Of a stretch of 64,000 nucleotides of DNA, positions 44,048 to 52,866 are shown piece after piece. The DNA comes from G965230065 sp965230065 (lineage in GTDB: Bacteria > Bacteroidota > Bacteroidia > Cytophagales > Cyclobacteriaceae), in NCBI GenBank assembly GCA_965230065.1, contig OZ245942.1:3596001-3660000 (forward strand), in the 5' to 3' direction. Position 1 is the stretch's first letter, and each line of letters starts with the position of its first letter. The notes below the pieces were generated by a model. The model saw only the letters and a program-made list of their open reading frames with translations, searched no databases and was not told where the DNA came from. The translations under genes and the position numbers were made by a program.

Positions 44048-46390
44048 CTAATTATCTGTGTTGCCTACTTCTTTCCAATAGGCCCGGGGTGTTTTTCCCG
44101 TCGTTTTCTTAAAAAAAGTATTGAAAACGGTTTTAGAATTAAAACCACTCTCATAGGCAAGCGCCAGAATGGTAAGGTGCTGCTGGGCCGGATCAGCAGC
44201 TTTTAATTTAAAAGCTTCCAGGCGGAAAGCGTTGACATATTCTGCAAAGTTTTTATTGAAGCCTTCATTGAGTAATTGCGACAAATGATTGGGTGGGATA
44301 TGCATGAGTTGGGCCAAACTACGGAGCGTCAAATTAGCATCAAGATATGGTTTTTCCTCCTGCATCAGCTGCTCCAGCTGTTGGCGGTATTTTGCTAAAA
44401 GCTCTTTGCTGAATAATGATTTTTTGTATTTTCTTTTAGATGCCTCAAACGTGGTTTTTTTGCCCAGTATCTGTAGCATCAGGTCCTGAAAGCGATGGCT
44501 TGGGCGGAGTGGTTTAAGGATAGGCTCAATGTTCAGGTATACCATCATGGGTAAGCGGTAAGCAATGCCTTGTTCTATTAATTTGAAAACTGCTTCTTGT
44601 TTGCCCAGCATTGTCTGGCACGAAATCAGCAGGTTCATTGCTCTTTCCATCAAATCAGTATGTAAAAACGCTTCCAGTTTTGAGATGCCCGCTTCGGCCC
44701 GCACGGTATCGCCCAAAGCTGCGTAGGCCAGTGTTGTACCTCCTAATTTTAACAGGTCGCCCGGCTCATCAGGAGGTAGTTTTTGAAAGAAGGCCATGCC
44801 TTCATCGGTACGCCCTGATAACAACAAAGCTTGCCCCAAGTATAAAGAGGAGATAGAAAAGTTAGCCTTCAAGGCTATACTTTTTTCAAAACAGGCAATT
44901 GCTTTTTCATACTTTTCCTCAACATAAAATATAAAACCCTTCAGGTGATAATTGATTTCAGAAAAAGGGTCGATTTGAAGTGCTGTTTCTATATAATTGA
45001 TAGATGCTTCAAATTTTCCTTCAGCTACCAGTGTGCACGCCATGGTTTGGTAAAAATCAACAACAGGCCGTGCTTCCAGGGCTTTGTTCAAATGCCGGTA
45101 GGCACCGGCTAAGTCCCATTTTTGTAAAAAACAGATCCAGGCCAGGTGAAGTTGGCATTCCGGTAACTCTTCGTTTAACTCGATGGCTTTATCCAGAAAG
45201 GGTTTCCCTTTGGCAAAAGCCTCGCCGGCCGGTATCAGCCCAATTGTGCCGAGTAAAGTGTAACCCAGATGTATTCCTAAATGGGCTAAAGGAAAATCGG
45301 GCTGGACTTTAATGACTTCCTGTAGTATTGAAAGCCCTTTTTCAATATCAGGCTTGGTCATCTTCAGTAAATGATACCTGCTTTTTAAATAGCTTTTATA
45401 GGTTTCAACAGGCACTTCTGGTGCATCTACCAGGTGGTCATCTATCTCGATATGTCCGATATGCTCCCGCAGTTTGTCGGCAATCAAAAGGCTGATCTCA
45501 TCCTGAACTGCAAAAATATCATCTACAGACCGGTCAAAAGTCTCGGACCAAAAATGAAAATCATCCATAACATCAATCAGCTGAGCCGTTATCCGCATTT
45601 TGTTGCCGGCTAAGCGAATACTACCTTCCAAAATGGTGGAAACATTGAGCTCCAGACCAATTTTTGGTATGGGAATATTTTTATTTTTGAAAAAGAAAGA
45701 AGATGACCTGGAGGTAACTTTCAGGTTATTGATTTTTGATAAAGCGTTGATGATTTCTTCGGTCATGCCATCACTAAAGTATTCATTATCCTGATTGGCA
45801 CTCATATTAACAAAAGGAAGAACAGCAATAGATTTCGTTTGCTTTTTTTGTTTCCCTTTAAGCTCTGCACGTGCCGGAACTTTTATCCCCTCATTGGTTA
45901 CCGAAAAGATTTCAACAGGATGTGAAACGTTTTTAAACTCAAAATACCCTAGCGAGAGTGTCGAAATTTGGTGCTGGTTTTTGAGTTCATCGTTTAACTT
46001 ACCAGAAAGCAGAATTGCTCCGGCAACACCCATGCTTTCAATACGGGAAGCTAAGTTTACCCCATCACCGTATATTTCTGTTCCATCAAACACGATATCT
46101 CCCATATGCAAACCAATGCGTAAGGGGACAGATGCTGCTTTGTCTAATGCCTTTTGAATAGCAATGGCACATTCTACCGCCTCCACACCACTTTGAAAAA
46201 CACTGAGCGTGCCATCTCCAAAATATTGCAATATTTCTCCATGGTACACTGCATGGTACCGTTGAAATTCTTGCCGGTGGTGTGCTCTTAAGTTTGCTGC
46301 AGCATGTTCATCCTGTTGCATCAAAGCGGTATACCCAACAATGTCAGTAAACATGATGGCAGCGAGCCGGCGGGTCTTTTGGTTTTTCAT
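44048..46390 (-). CDS. Nucleotidyl cyclase-TolB-like-TPR-AraC fusion regulator
   Basis: A 780 aa protein. Residues 8-165 are a class III nucleotidyl cyclase domain with metal-binding D16 (FTDIVG) and D59 (FGDG), and the transition-state N112 and R116 (VNLASR). The purine-specifying Lys is replaced by Gln (Q55) and the usual Asp by Glu (E105), so the substrate is uncertain. About 185-310 is a TolB-like domain (KSIAVLPFVNMSANQDNEYFSDGMTEEI), about 315-620 TPR-type helices, and the C-terminal ~110 residues an AraC-type DNA-binding domain (LAYESGFNSKTVFNTFFKKTTGKTP). A cyclase joined to a DNA-binding domain suggests direct nucleotide-linked transcription control. No target is visible. Confidence 0.85.
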   Translation of the reverse strand: MKNQKTRRLAAIMFTDIVGYTALMQQDEHAAANLRAHHRQEFQRYHAVYHGEILQYFGDGTLSVFQSGVEAVECAIAIQKALDKAASVPLRIGLHMGDIVFDGTEIYGDGVNLASRIESMGVAGAILLSGKLNDELKNQHQISTLSLGYFEFKNVSHPVEIFSVTNEGIKVPARAELKGKQKKQTKSIAVLPFVNMSANQDNEYFSDGMTEEIINALSKINNLKVTSRSSSFFFKNKNIPIPKIGLELNVSTILEGSIRLAGNKMRITAQLIDVMDDFHFWSETFDRSVDDIFAVQDEISLLIADKLREHIGHIEIDDHLVDAPEVPVETYKSYLKSRYHLLKMTKPDIEKGLSILQEVIKVQPDFPLAHLGIHLGYTLLGTIGLIPAGEAFAKGKPFLDKAIELNEELPECQLHLAWICFLQKWDLAGAYRHLNKALEARPVVDFYQTMACTLVAEGKFEASINYIETALQIDPFSEINYHLKGFIFYVEEKYEKAIACFEKSIALKANFSISSLYLGQALLLSGRTDEGMAFFQKLPPDEPGDLLKLGGTTLAYAALGDTVRAEAGISKLEAFLHTDLMERAMNLLISCQTMLGKQEAVFKLIEQGIAYRLPMMVYLNIEPILKPLRPSHRFQDLMLQILGKKTTFEASKRKYKKSLFSKELLAKYRQQLEQLMQEEKPYLDANLTLRSLAQLMHIPPNHLSQLLNEGFNKNFAEYVNAFRLEAFKLKAADPAQQHLTILALAYESGFNSKTVFNTFFKKTTGKTPRAYWKEVGNTDN

Positions 46391-46558
46391 AGCAGCATCA
46401 AACCTGGGGTAGTTTTTTTCAGGTAAAGGATTGTATATTTAGTTGACTTACCAAAGGTTAAAAGTACAATAATTTCTAAACTTTAGCTTGAAAGGTTACT
46501 TATTAAAGAAACTGGAGCCAATTGTGATGAGGTAGGAATTAAAGTTTTGGTTTTCAAT

Positions 46559-47392
46559 TTACAAGACAGGGGAATAGGTCAGTCCTATATTGCCAATTAC
46601 CTGTCCTCCTTCTTTGATAAAGATGGTTGGGTTTTTTCCAGTTATTTTTTTGAAATCATTGATAAAATGTGCCTGATCAAAATAGCCACACTGATGGGTA
46701 ACGCTTAATAAATCCATGGTTTGGTTATTATTAAGCAGTTGCAGCACCTCGTTTATCCTTGTGATGCGCAGGTAGTGTTTTGGGCTAATCCCTACCTTAT
46801 CTTTAAACTCCCGCTCCAGGTGGCGCTGGCTGATACACACTTTGTCAGAAAGCTCTTCCATCTTTATGCCATTGGTGTTTCTTATGATTTCAGCAGCCAG
46901 GTTAACATAGTTTTTGTTATGCTTACGTTTTGCCAGGTTTTTTAGCAAATGGCTTTCTGTGTGCCTAACCATTCCGGAAATGTTCTTTTCTTCTCTTAAC
47001 CTATTGCAGAAATCATGAAATTCATGGCCTAGCACAGCCGTTATGTCTTCGTAACGTCCCTTCAATACGGATGCAGGTACGCCAAATATGTTATAAAATC
47101 CCTCTGGCTTAAAACGAATAGAAAATGTTTTTACAAGTCCATGAAAATGCACTTCGTATGGTTGGGTATAGAGGCCAATAATTAAATAATTAGGGCTTTG
47201 TGACCATTCGTGGCCATTGTAAAGTTCACAATGCAGGTTGTTGAGATGAAAAATCAACTCAAGGCAGCCATTCGGAATTATTTGCATAGAAAAACTTTCG
47301 GAAGCATGGGCATTAAAGCTACCTTCCCAGTACAAATCTACAAATGGGCCCAGGCTCCGGCTTGGCTTGTATTCTTTTATCAGGATGCTCAT
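46559..47392 (-). CDS. AraC-family transcriptional regulator
   Basis: A 277 aa regulator. The N-terminal half has the Bacteroidota AraC ligand-domain pattern (SLGPFVDLYWEG, MQIIPNGCLELIFHL, SIRFKPEGFYNIFG). The C-terminal ~100 residues carry two helix-turn-helix motifs (MEELSDKVCISQRHLEREFKDKVGISP and LLSVTHQCGYFDQAHFINDFKKITGKNP). It lies between the cyclase-AraC fusion gene and the metallo-beta-lactamase gene, all on the same strand with gaps of 168 and 128 bp. It may regulate the MBL gene upstream of it, but no operator is visible. Confidence 0.88.
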   Translation of the reverse strand: MSILIKEYKPSRSLGPFVDLYWEGSFNAHASESFSMQIIPNGCLELIFHLNNLHCELYNGHEWSQSPNYLIIGLYTQPYEVHFHGLVKTFSIRFKPEGFYNIFGVPASVLKGRYEDITAVLGHEFHDFCNRLREEKNISGMVRHTESHLLKNLAKRKHNKNYVNLAAEIIRNTNGIKMEELSDKVCISQRHLEREFKDKVGISPKHYLRITRINEVLQLLNNNQTMDLLSVTHQCGYFDQAHFINDFKKITGKNPTIFIKEGGQVIGNIGLTYSPVL

Positions 47393-47520
47393 ACGATAAA
47401 CTGAACTGTAATAATCTGAAGATAAGTTAGGGGTTCATCGTGATAAAACCAAAATGCTATCCCAAACGACTCTTTCAAAACTATTTGAGCAGGAAATGTA
47501 TTTTATCAATAGGAGACCGT

Positions 47521-48249
47521 TTATCTGTTTCCATCCCAGATTTCTTGCATAACCAGGTTCAGGTCTTTTAATGCCTGGCTACAGTTGCCCGTGAATGAAG
47601 AACCATGCATGGTAGCCAGTGTTCTTGGTTGAAGGTCTGCCAATGCATTCAGTAATTTTTCGCTTTGGTGGGTATAAGGCGTATATCCCATCAGTGGCCC
47701 CTGTTCATATTCAAGCATTGAATCTTTGTGTGACGCTAAAATATCTTTATCTGTTACATCCTTTACATTGCCATTTTGATGGAATAAATCAGAGCATAGA
47801 AGGGTGCCATTTATTTCCTCATACATTACGCCTGCATCCCAACCATGGGGTAGGTGAGGCGTTCTTATAAAACGATAATGGTGCTTTCCTGTATGTAATA
47901 CATCATTACTTGCCATGGCATGGACAGGTCTTATTGCAAAGTCACTCATATTAATAAGGGCCCCTACTTCGCTGCAAACTGCCTTAGCATTGGGAGCTAT
48001 TTGTAGCCATTCGTTGAGTGCCCCGCACTCATCTACCTCAAAATGACTAAACCCAATCCACCTAAGCTGAGAAGGAGGCAGGATTTTACTTACAGCTTCT
48101 GACACCATAGGAAACATTTGTTTCATGCCTGCGTGGTACAGCATGGGTTCATCATCTTTGATTAAAAAATGATTGAATTGCAAATTAAATTCTTGAACAA
48201 AGACCGAAATCCGATAAACGTCCGGAGCTATTTCTGACACATTAAGCAT
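47521..48249 (-). CDS. MBL-fold protein of the diiron (ODP) type
   Basis: A 242 aa metallo-beta-lactamase-fold protein. The motif SHFEVDECG contains H69-x-E71-x-D73, the HxExD form found in flavodiiron proteins and oxygen- or NO-binding MBL members rather than the HxHxDH of hydrolases. Further likely ligands are a His in HLPHGWDAG, an Asp in LLCSDLFH and a His in MHGSS. No flavodoxin domain is attached. It may bind oxygen or NO, or act as a stand-alone oxidoreductase. Residues 1-30 match the opening strands of the family. Confidence 0.8.
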   Translation of the reverse strand: MLNVSEIAPDVYRISVFVQEFNLQFNHFLIKDDEPMLYHAGMKQMFPMVSEAVSKILPPSQLRWIGFSHFEVDECGALNEWLQIAPNAKAVCSEVGALINMSDFAIRPVHAMASNDVLHTGKHHYRFIRTPHLPHGWDAGVMYEEINGTLLCSDLFHQNGNVKDVTDKDILASHKDSMLEYEQGPLMGYTPYTHQSEKLLNALADLQPRTLATMHGSSFTGNCSQALKDLNLVMQEIWDGNR

Positions 48250-48282
48250 AACTTTTCATATTTTTAATGATGAAGATTAAAC

Positions 48283-48290
48283 CAAAGGTA
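48283..48290 (-). promoter_or_regulatory. TAnnTTTG promoter element upstream of the MBL-fold gene
   Basis: On the minus strand TACCTTTG matches the Bacteroidota -7 element exactly and would place the transcript start about 30 nt before the MBL gene ATG. The -33 region has a T-tract but no perfect TTTG. Confidence 0.4.
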
Positions 48291-48410
48291 TTTCATGAGA
48301 AATAAGCATGATTGTAAAAAATCGACATAATAATATTTGTTTCCATTTTCTGTTTCTCTTCCCTTCTTTTGATACTCACCATTTTTTTGGATAATTTTCC
48401 GCTTATAAAC

Positions 48411-48483
48411 ATAGCTAGATACTAGAACTAGATACTAGAAATTGGATACTGAAACCAGAACCCAGTATCCAGAAACCAGAACC
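48411..48483. repeat. Degenerate CTAGATACTAG/CCAGTATCCAG intergenic repeat
   Basis: A run of CTAGATACTAGAACTAGATACTAG-like units followed by CCAGAACCCAGTATCCAGAAACCAG fills the gap before the FAH gene. ATACTGG-type words on one side are complementary to CCAGTAT on the other. Same word set as 29516-29548 and 57272-57360. Not a CRISPR array, because the units are not regular and have no spacers. Confidence 0.6.
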
Positions 48484-48496
48484 TAACCATAAAACC

Positions 48497-49345
48497 ATGG
48501 CCGCAGCCTATAAACTTTACAAAACAACCGAAGGCATCCTGATAGATGACGGACAGCGACAGTATATTTTAACCGATATGAGCTGGGACGCGTTCGTCAA
48601 CCGCGACGGATTGTACCAGGAGATAGCCAATACAGTAAAAACCCTGGCACCTACCGAAAGGGCGCAGGAGCTCATACAAAACAACCTGCTTCCACCCATT
48701 GGCCAGCAGGAAGTGTGGGGCTCGGGGGTTACCTATTACCGCAGCCGTTCTGCCCGTATGGAAGAATCAAAAGATGCTGGTGGTGGCGATTTTTACGACC
48801 GGGTGTACGATGCCGAACGTCCTGAGCTTTTCTTTAAATCTACCCCGGGGCGGGTAGTAGGTACGGGCGGTAAAGTACGCATCCGCAAAGATTCCACCTG
48901 GGATGTGCCTGAACCTGAGCTTACCCTGTTCATTACTGCCAAAGAAAAAATCGTGGCTTATACCATTGGCAACGATATGAGTTCCCGCAGCATTGAAGGG
49001 GAAAACCCCCTGTATTTGCCACAAGCCAAGTCTTATGATGGCAGTACTGGCCTTGGCCCCTGCCTGTATGTACCAGAAAATCCTTTACCGCCCGAAACAC
49101 AAATTAGCCTGGAAATTAACAGAAATGGACAACAAATGTTTCAGGAAAGTATTCCCATCAGCGAAATGAAGCGGGCGCATGAAGAACTGGTCAGCTTTTT
49201 ATTCAGGGAATGTACTTTCAAAGAAGGATGCTTTCTGATGACAGGAACGGGCATCATTCCAGAGAATGAATTCACCCTTCAGTCGGGCGATGAAATCAAA
49301 ATATCAGTAGACCATATCGGAACACTGGTAAATTACGTAGAATAG
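48497..49345 (+). CDS. Fumarylacetoacetate hydrolase-family protein, probable 2-keto-3-deoxy sugar-acid dehydratase
   Basis: A 282 aa protein with the FAH catalytic fold: WDVPEPELTLFI (metal-binding Glu cluster), YTIGNDMSSRSIEGENPLYLPQAKSYDGS and GLGPCLYVPE. The C-terminal LMTGTGIIPE and SGDEIKISVDHIGTLVN are typical of the family. Members next to alpha-ketoglutarate-semialdehyde dehydrogenases, as here, often act as 2-keto-3-deoxy-L-arabonate or D-xylonate dehydratases in the non-phosphorylative pentose pathway. That assignment comes from context. It diverges from the MBL gene and precedes the dehydrogenase gene by 102 bp. Confidence 0.82.
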   Translation: MAAAYKLYKTTEGILIDDGQRQYILTDMSWDAFVNRDGLYQEIANTVKTLAPTERAQELIQNNLLPPIGQQEVWGSGVTYYRSRSARMEESKDAGGGDFYDRVYDAERPELFFKSTPGRVVGTGGKVRIRKDSTWDVPEPELTLFITAKEKIVAYTIGNDMSSRSIEGENPLYLPQAKSYDGSTGLGPCLYVPENPLPPETQISLEINRNGQQMFQESIPISEMKRAHEELVSFLFRECTFKEGCFLMTGTGIIPENEFTLQSGDEIKISVDHIGTLVNYVE

Positions 49346-49350
49346 TGAGA

Positions 49351-49416
49351 AGTCCGAAGACCGGAGACGGAAGACCGAAGTATTTTACTCTGGTCTTCAG
49401 TCTTCCGTCTTCGGTC
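49351..49416. repeat. GAAGACCGAAG/CTTCGGTC hairpin-forming intergenic repeat
   Basis: A 22 nt arm (49359-49380) is complementary at 20 of 22 positions to a second arm (49395-49416), with a 14 nt AT-rich loop. Both arms are made of GAAGACCGAAG-type words. The element lies between the FAH and aldehyde dehydrogenase genes, about 30 bp before the latter's ATG. It could modulate expression of the second gene or be a selfish short repeat. Confidence 0.65.
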
Positions 49417-49447
49417 ATAAATAAACAATCAACCATCAACTTTAAAC

Positions 49448-51034
49448 ATGGAACTAACCGGACAACAATTCATAGGCAATCAACAATCTAATCAGAATAG
49501 CAAAACCTTTCAGGCAGTGAACCCTAGCACAGGAGAAAGCCTGGAAACTAATTTTCATGAAGCCACCACAGGAGAAGTAGATGAAGCTGTGCAAAAAGCT
49601 GAAAAAGCTTTTCAGGTTTACCGCAAAAAAAGTGGAGTGGAAAAAGCCGGGTTTCTGGATAAAATCGGAGAGGAAATTATGAACCTGGGTGATGCGCTCA
49701 TTCAGCGTTGCATGCAGGAAACCGGCCTGCCCGAAGCCCGCCTGCAAGGCGAAAGAGGCCGTACGGTGAACCAACTTAAGCTTTTTGCCCAACTCCTGCG
49801 CGAAGGCTCCTGGGTAGATGCCCGCATCGATACCGCCCAGCCCGATCGCCAGCCTTTGCCCAAGCCCGATGTACGCCAAATGCACATTGCCCTGGGGCCG
49901 GTAGGTATTTTTGGGGCAAGCAATTTCCCCCTGGCTTTTTCTGTAGCGGGAGGTGATACAGCTTCGGCACTGGCAGCAGGTTGTAGCATTGTTGTAAAAG
50001 CCCACCCGGCCCACCCGGGAACTTCAGAAATGATAGGCCGGGCCATCGTCATGGCCGCGGAGGCAGAAGGCATGCCCGAAGGGGTGTTTTCTTTGGTTCA
50101 TGGGGCTTCTCATGAAGTAGGCATGGCCATTGTGCAGCATCCGTTGATTAAGGCTGTTGGGTTTACAGGTTCATTCCGGGGTGGCAAAGCATTGTACGAT
50201 GCAGCCGTTAAGCGGGAAGAACCTATCCCGGTTTATGCCGAAATGGGCAGCATCAACCCCGTATTTGTATTGCCCGGCGCTTTGAAAGAAAGAGGTGAAA
50301 AAATCGCGCAAGGGCTGGCCGGTTCGGTAACCCTGGGTGTGGGACAGTTTTGTACCAACCCGGGCGTAGTGATGGCACTACAATCCGATGAAGCAGAAAG
50401 CCTGATATCAGAAACGGGCAAACATTTATCAGAAGCAGCGGCGGGTACCATGCTTACCGCCGGTATCAAAAAAGCATATACTTCCGGCGTAGAAAAATTC
50501 AAAGGCGTAAGTGAAGTAGCTGTGGTAGCCAATGGCAAAGGTGAAGAAGGAGAAAGCAAAGGGCAGGCTCACATTTTGCGGACAACGGCCACCAATTTTT
50601 TGCAACACCCCGAGCTTTCTGAGGAAGTATTCGGGCCGTCTACGCTGGCAGTTTCGGCCAATAGCAAAGAAGAATTGCTGAAAGTTGCCCAAAACCTGGA
50701 CGGACACCTCACCGCCACCATCCATGGCACAGAAGAGGATTTGGAAGAATTTTCTGAGCTTGTTGCTGTTTTGGAAAGAAAGGTAGGACGCCTGCTTTTC
50801 AATGGTTTCCCCACAGGCGTAGAAGTGTGTCATTCTATGGTGCATGGCGGGCCATACCCGGCTACTACTGATTCCCGGACCACTTCAGTAGGTACGGCTG
50901 CCATTGTACGTTTTGCTAGGCCACTGTGTTATCAGGATTTCCCTCAATCACTTTTACCCGAAGAATTGAAAAATGAAAACCCTTTGGAAATCTGGCGTTT
51001 GGTGAATGGGGAATTTACCAGAGATAAAGTATAA
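49448..51034 (+). CDS. NADP+-dependent aldehyde dehydrogenase (probable alpha-ketoglutarate semialdehyde dehydrogenase)
   Basis: A 528 aa ALDH-superfamily enzyme. The catalytic Cys is C302 (GVGQFCTNPG) and the general base Glu E265 (VYAEMGSINPVF). The cofactor region has GPVGIFGASNFPLAFSVAGGDTASALAAGC and the helix GFTGSFRGGKAL. The length, and the form with FPLAFSVAGGDT and a long linker, match the alpha-ketoglutarate semialdehyde dehydrogenase group. With the FAH-type dehydratase it would complete the last steps from a pentonate to 2-oxoglutarate. Substrate is inferred from family and neighbour. Confidence 0.88.
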   Translation: MELTGQQFIGNQQSNQNSKTFQAVNPSTGESLETNFHEATTGEVDEAVQKAEKAFQVYRKKSGVEKAGFLDKIGEEIMNLGDALIQRCMQETGLPEARLQGERGRTVNQLKLFAQLLREGSWVDARIDTAQPDRQPLPKPDVRQMHIALGPVGIFGASNFPLAFSVAGGDTASALAAGCSIVVKAHPAHPGTSEMIGRAIVMAAEAEGMPEGVFSLVHGASHEVGMAIVQHPLIKAVGFTGSFRGGKALYDAAVKREEPIPVYAEMGSINPVFVLPGALKERGEKIAQGLAGSVTLGVGQFCTNPGVVMALQSDEAESLISETGKHLSEAAAGTMLTAGIKKAYTSGVEKFKGVSEVAVVANGKGEEGESKGQAHILRTTATNFLQHPELSEEVFGPSTLAVSANSKEELLKVAQNLDGHLTATIHGTEEDLEEFSELVAVLERKVGRLLFNGFPTGVEVCHSMVHGGPYPATTDSRTTSVGTAAIVRFARPLCYQDFPQSLLPEELKNENPLEIWRLVNGEFTRDKV

Positions 51035-51068
51035 TTTTACTCAATTATATAATTGAATAATACCATCG

Positions 51069-51136
51069 AAACCCTCCAGATTTTACGCAAAAATTCCGCA
51101 TAATATGCATTATTATTGCTGAAATCTGGAGGGTTT
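51069..51136 (+). promoter_or_regulatory. 15 bp inverted repeat between the dehydrogenase and HAD genes
   Basis: AAACCCTCCAGATTT (51069-51083) is perfectly inverted at 51122-51136, with 38 bp between the arms and the right arm running into a short T-rich stretch. It begins 35 bp after the dehydrogenase stop and ends 29 bp before the HAD start. A long-stem terminator or attenuator, or a protein-binding site, would fit. Confidence 0.55.
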
Positions 51137-51164
51137 TATCGTAGAAAATATAAATCAAAAACCT

Positions 51165-51821
51165 TTGAACATAGCAATAATTTTTGATATGGATGGCGTG
51201 ATTGTAGATAATCACCCTTTCCACATGAAAGCCTGGTTACAATTTTTTGCTGATCATGACATTCCCATGACGGAAGAAGAATACAAACAACAAATCAACG
51301 GACGCCCTTTGGCCGACATCATTCCCAGATATTTTGGAAAAGAATATACCCCTGAGATGTCGCAAAAGCTGGGAGAAGAAAAAGAGACAGCTTACCGGGA
51401 GATATACAAAGATGATATTGTGCCCACGCCCGGACTGGTAGCATTTCTGGAAATGCTGGAAGAAAAAAATATACCCAAAGCCATCGCTACCTCGGCCCCT
51501 CCCAGCAATGTTGAGTTCACTTTAGGAAGCACCGGACTGAAAAAGTACTTTCCCATCATCACCGATGACTCCATGATTACCAAAGGGAAACCTGATCCGG
51601 AAGTGTACTTAAAATCGGCTGAGCAGCTGCACACACCGCCCGAACGTTGCATTGTGTTTGAAGACGCTATTTTGGGCATCCAGGCTGGGAAAAACGCCGG
51701 AATGAAAGTCGTAGGGCTTGCCACCACCCACCAACGGGAAGAACTGGAATACACCGATTACATCATCGACAATTTTGAAGGGCTTACTTTGGAGAAACTT
51801 GTGGAGAAACTCTCAATGTAG
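51165..51821 (+). CDS. HAD-family phosphatase (beta-phosphoglucomutase-like)
   Basis: A 218 aa protein of the HAD superfamily. FDMDGVIVDNHPFHMKAW (motif I with D8 and D10) begins at residue 7, a Ser/Thr in ATSAPPSN is motif II, Lys in TKGKPDPEVYLKSA motif III, and CIVFEDAILGIQAGKNAGM motif IV. The cap between motifs I and II is of the phosphoglucomutase-like type (GRPLADIIPRYFG). It starts with TTG: the first in-frame ATG lies inside the catalytic DMDG, so a downstream start would destroy the active site. It may act on a phosphosugar, but this is unproven. Confidence 0.85.
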   Translation: MNIAIIFDMDGVIVDNHPFHMKAWLQFFADHDIPMTEEEYKQQINGRPLADIIPRYFGKEYTPEMSQKLGEEKETAYREIYKDDIVPTPGLVAFLEMLEEKNIPKAIATSAPPSNVEFTLGSTGLKKYFPIITDDSMITKGKPDPEVYLKSAEQLHTPPERCIVFEDAILGIQAGKNAGMKVVGLATTHQREELEYTDYIIDNFEGLTLEKLVEKLSM

Positions 51822-51828
51822 AAACCAA

Positions 51829-51871
51829 TGGTCTGACCGCTTTCTCAAGATGTACAAGAGCGGTTTGACCA
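51829..51871. terminator. Hairpin between convergent HAD and DnaJ-domain genes
   Basis: TGGTCTGACCGCT (51829-51841) pairs with AGCGGTTTGACCA (51859-51871) apart from one mismatch and one G-T pair, with a 17 nt loop. Its position between two convergent genes suggests a bidirectional terminator. There is no long T-run. Confidence 0.55.
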
Positions 51872-51879
51872 ATTCAAAA

Positions 51880-52662
51880 CTACGAAATCATCACAAAATA
51901 TAGCACCAATGGAAACAAAGCGCCGCTGGTAACCCCGGCATTGAACACAAATTCGGGGTAGCGGTTGGTGAAAAACGAACCCGCCACGGAAGATAGCAGC
52001 AGGGCAATAAGCACAAAGGAAAAAAGGTTGTACACACTGTAATGGGGCGGAAAGGTGCGGGTATTCCCTTTCCGTTGCAATTCCACTTTCGTGGCAATGT
52101 TAAAAATTGGTGTGATAGACGCATTCACCGTATCGCCGGGCGCAATGTAATTGTACTTTTCGCTATCCAGCAGAAATTCACACTGGGCCGTACGCACCGT
52201 CAGCACTGGATTGGCGCTGGCACTGGCTCCTATCAGTTGCCCTATGGACATTTGCCTCACCACCTCATTCACATAAGTGCGGGCGCTGAAATAGTCAAAC
52301 ACCAAAGAAAGGCAGAATATCAGCGTAAAAATGGAAATGTAGCGGGCATACTTAGCGTAATAGGCAAAATCTACGTTGGACCGTAATTTTGGTCTTTTCC
52401 CAGGGGTAGGCACTGTTTGTTTGGGAAGGGCGTTCAGTTCTTTTTGCAAAAAATGAATGTCGTACAAGTAATTATAGCTGGCTCTTCTTTCCGGGTTGCC
52501 CAGCACCTGGTAAGCTTCATAAATTAACAGAAAAACCTGCTGCGCCTCAGGGGCCGGATTGCGGTCAGGATGATACAGTAATACCAGTTGCCGGTATGCT
52601 TTTTTGATAGCATCCGCATTGGCTTCCCTGGGTACTTCCAATATTTCATAATAATCCAGCAT
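51880..52662 (-). CDS. J-domain (DnaJ-like) membrane protein
   Basis: 260 aa. Residues 1-68 are a J domain with the HPD motif at 31-33 (LLYHPDRNP) and AYQVLGNPERRASYNYLYD. The rest has about three transmembrane helices (ISIFTLIFCLSLVFDYFSA, SVYNLFSFVLIALLLSSVAGSFF, GVTSGALFPLVLYFVMIS). A soluble segment between the first two has beta-rich character (AQCEFLLDSEKYNYIAPGDTV). It would recruit DnaK to the membrane face; no client is known. It converges with the HAD gene. Confidence 0.82.
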   Translation of the reverse strand: MLDYYEILEVPREANADAIKKAYRQLVLLYHPDRNPAPEAQQVFLLIYEAYQVLGNPERRASYNYLYDIHFLQKELNALPKQTVPTPGKRPKLRSNVDFAYYAKYARYISIFTLIFCLSLVFDYFSARTYVNEVVRQMSIGQLIGASASANPVLTVRTAQCEFLLDSEKYNYIAPGDTVNASITPIFNIATKVELQRKGNTRTFPPHYSVYNLFSFVLIALLLSSVAGSFFTNRYPEFVFNAGVTSGALFPLVLYFVMIS

Positions 52663-52866
52663 GTACTCCCGGCTTTAAAGATTTGCAGTAGTAAAATACA
52701 CTTCTCTTTTCATATTCGCAATAGGTTTAATGAGGTGAATTTTTGATAGAGATTATTGGAAGTCGTCATTTTTTGTTGGAACGGCCTTTATAACACATTA
52801 ATGCCTTCATTCTTAGTTTATTATTGGTTATTTTAAGGAAAGCTTTTTTCACGAATACATCAAGCC

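Noticed and set aside
48411..48483. Possible CRISPR or satellite array (CTAGATACTAG repeats)
   Set aside because: Units differ in length and sequence, there are no unique spacers, no cas genes are near, and the element is only about 70 bp.
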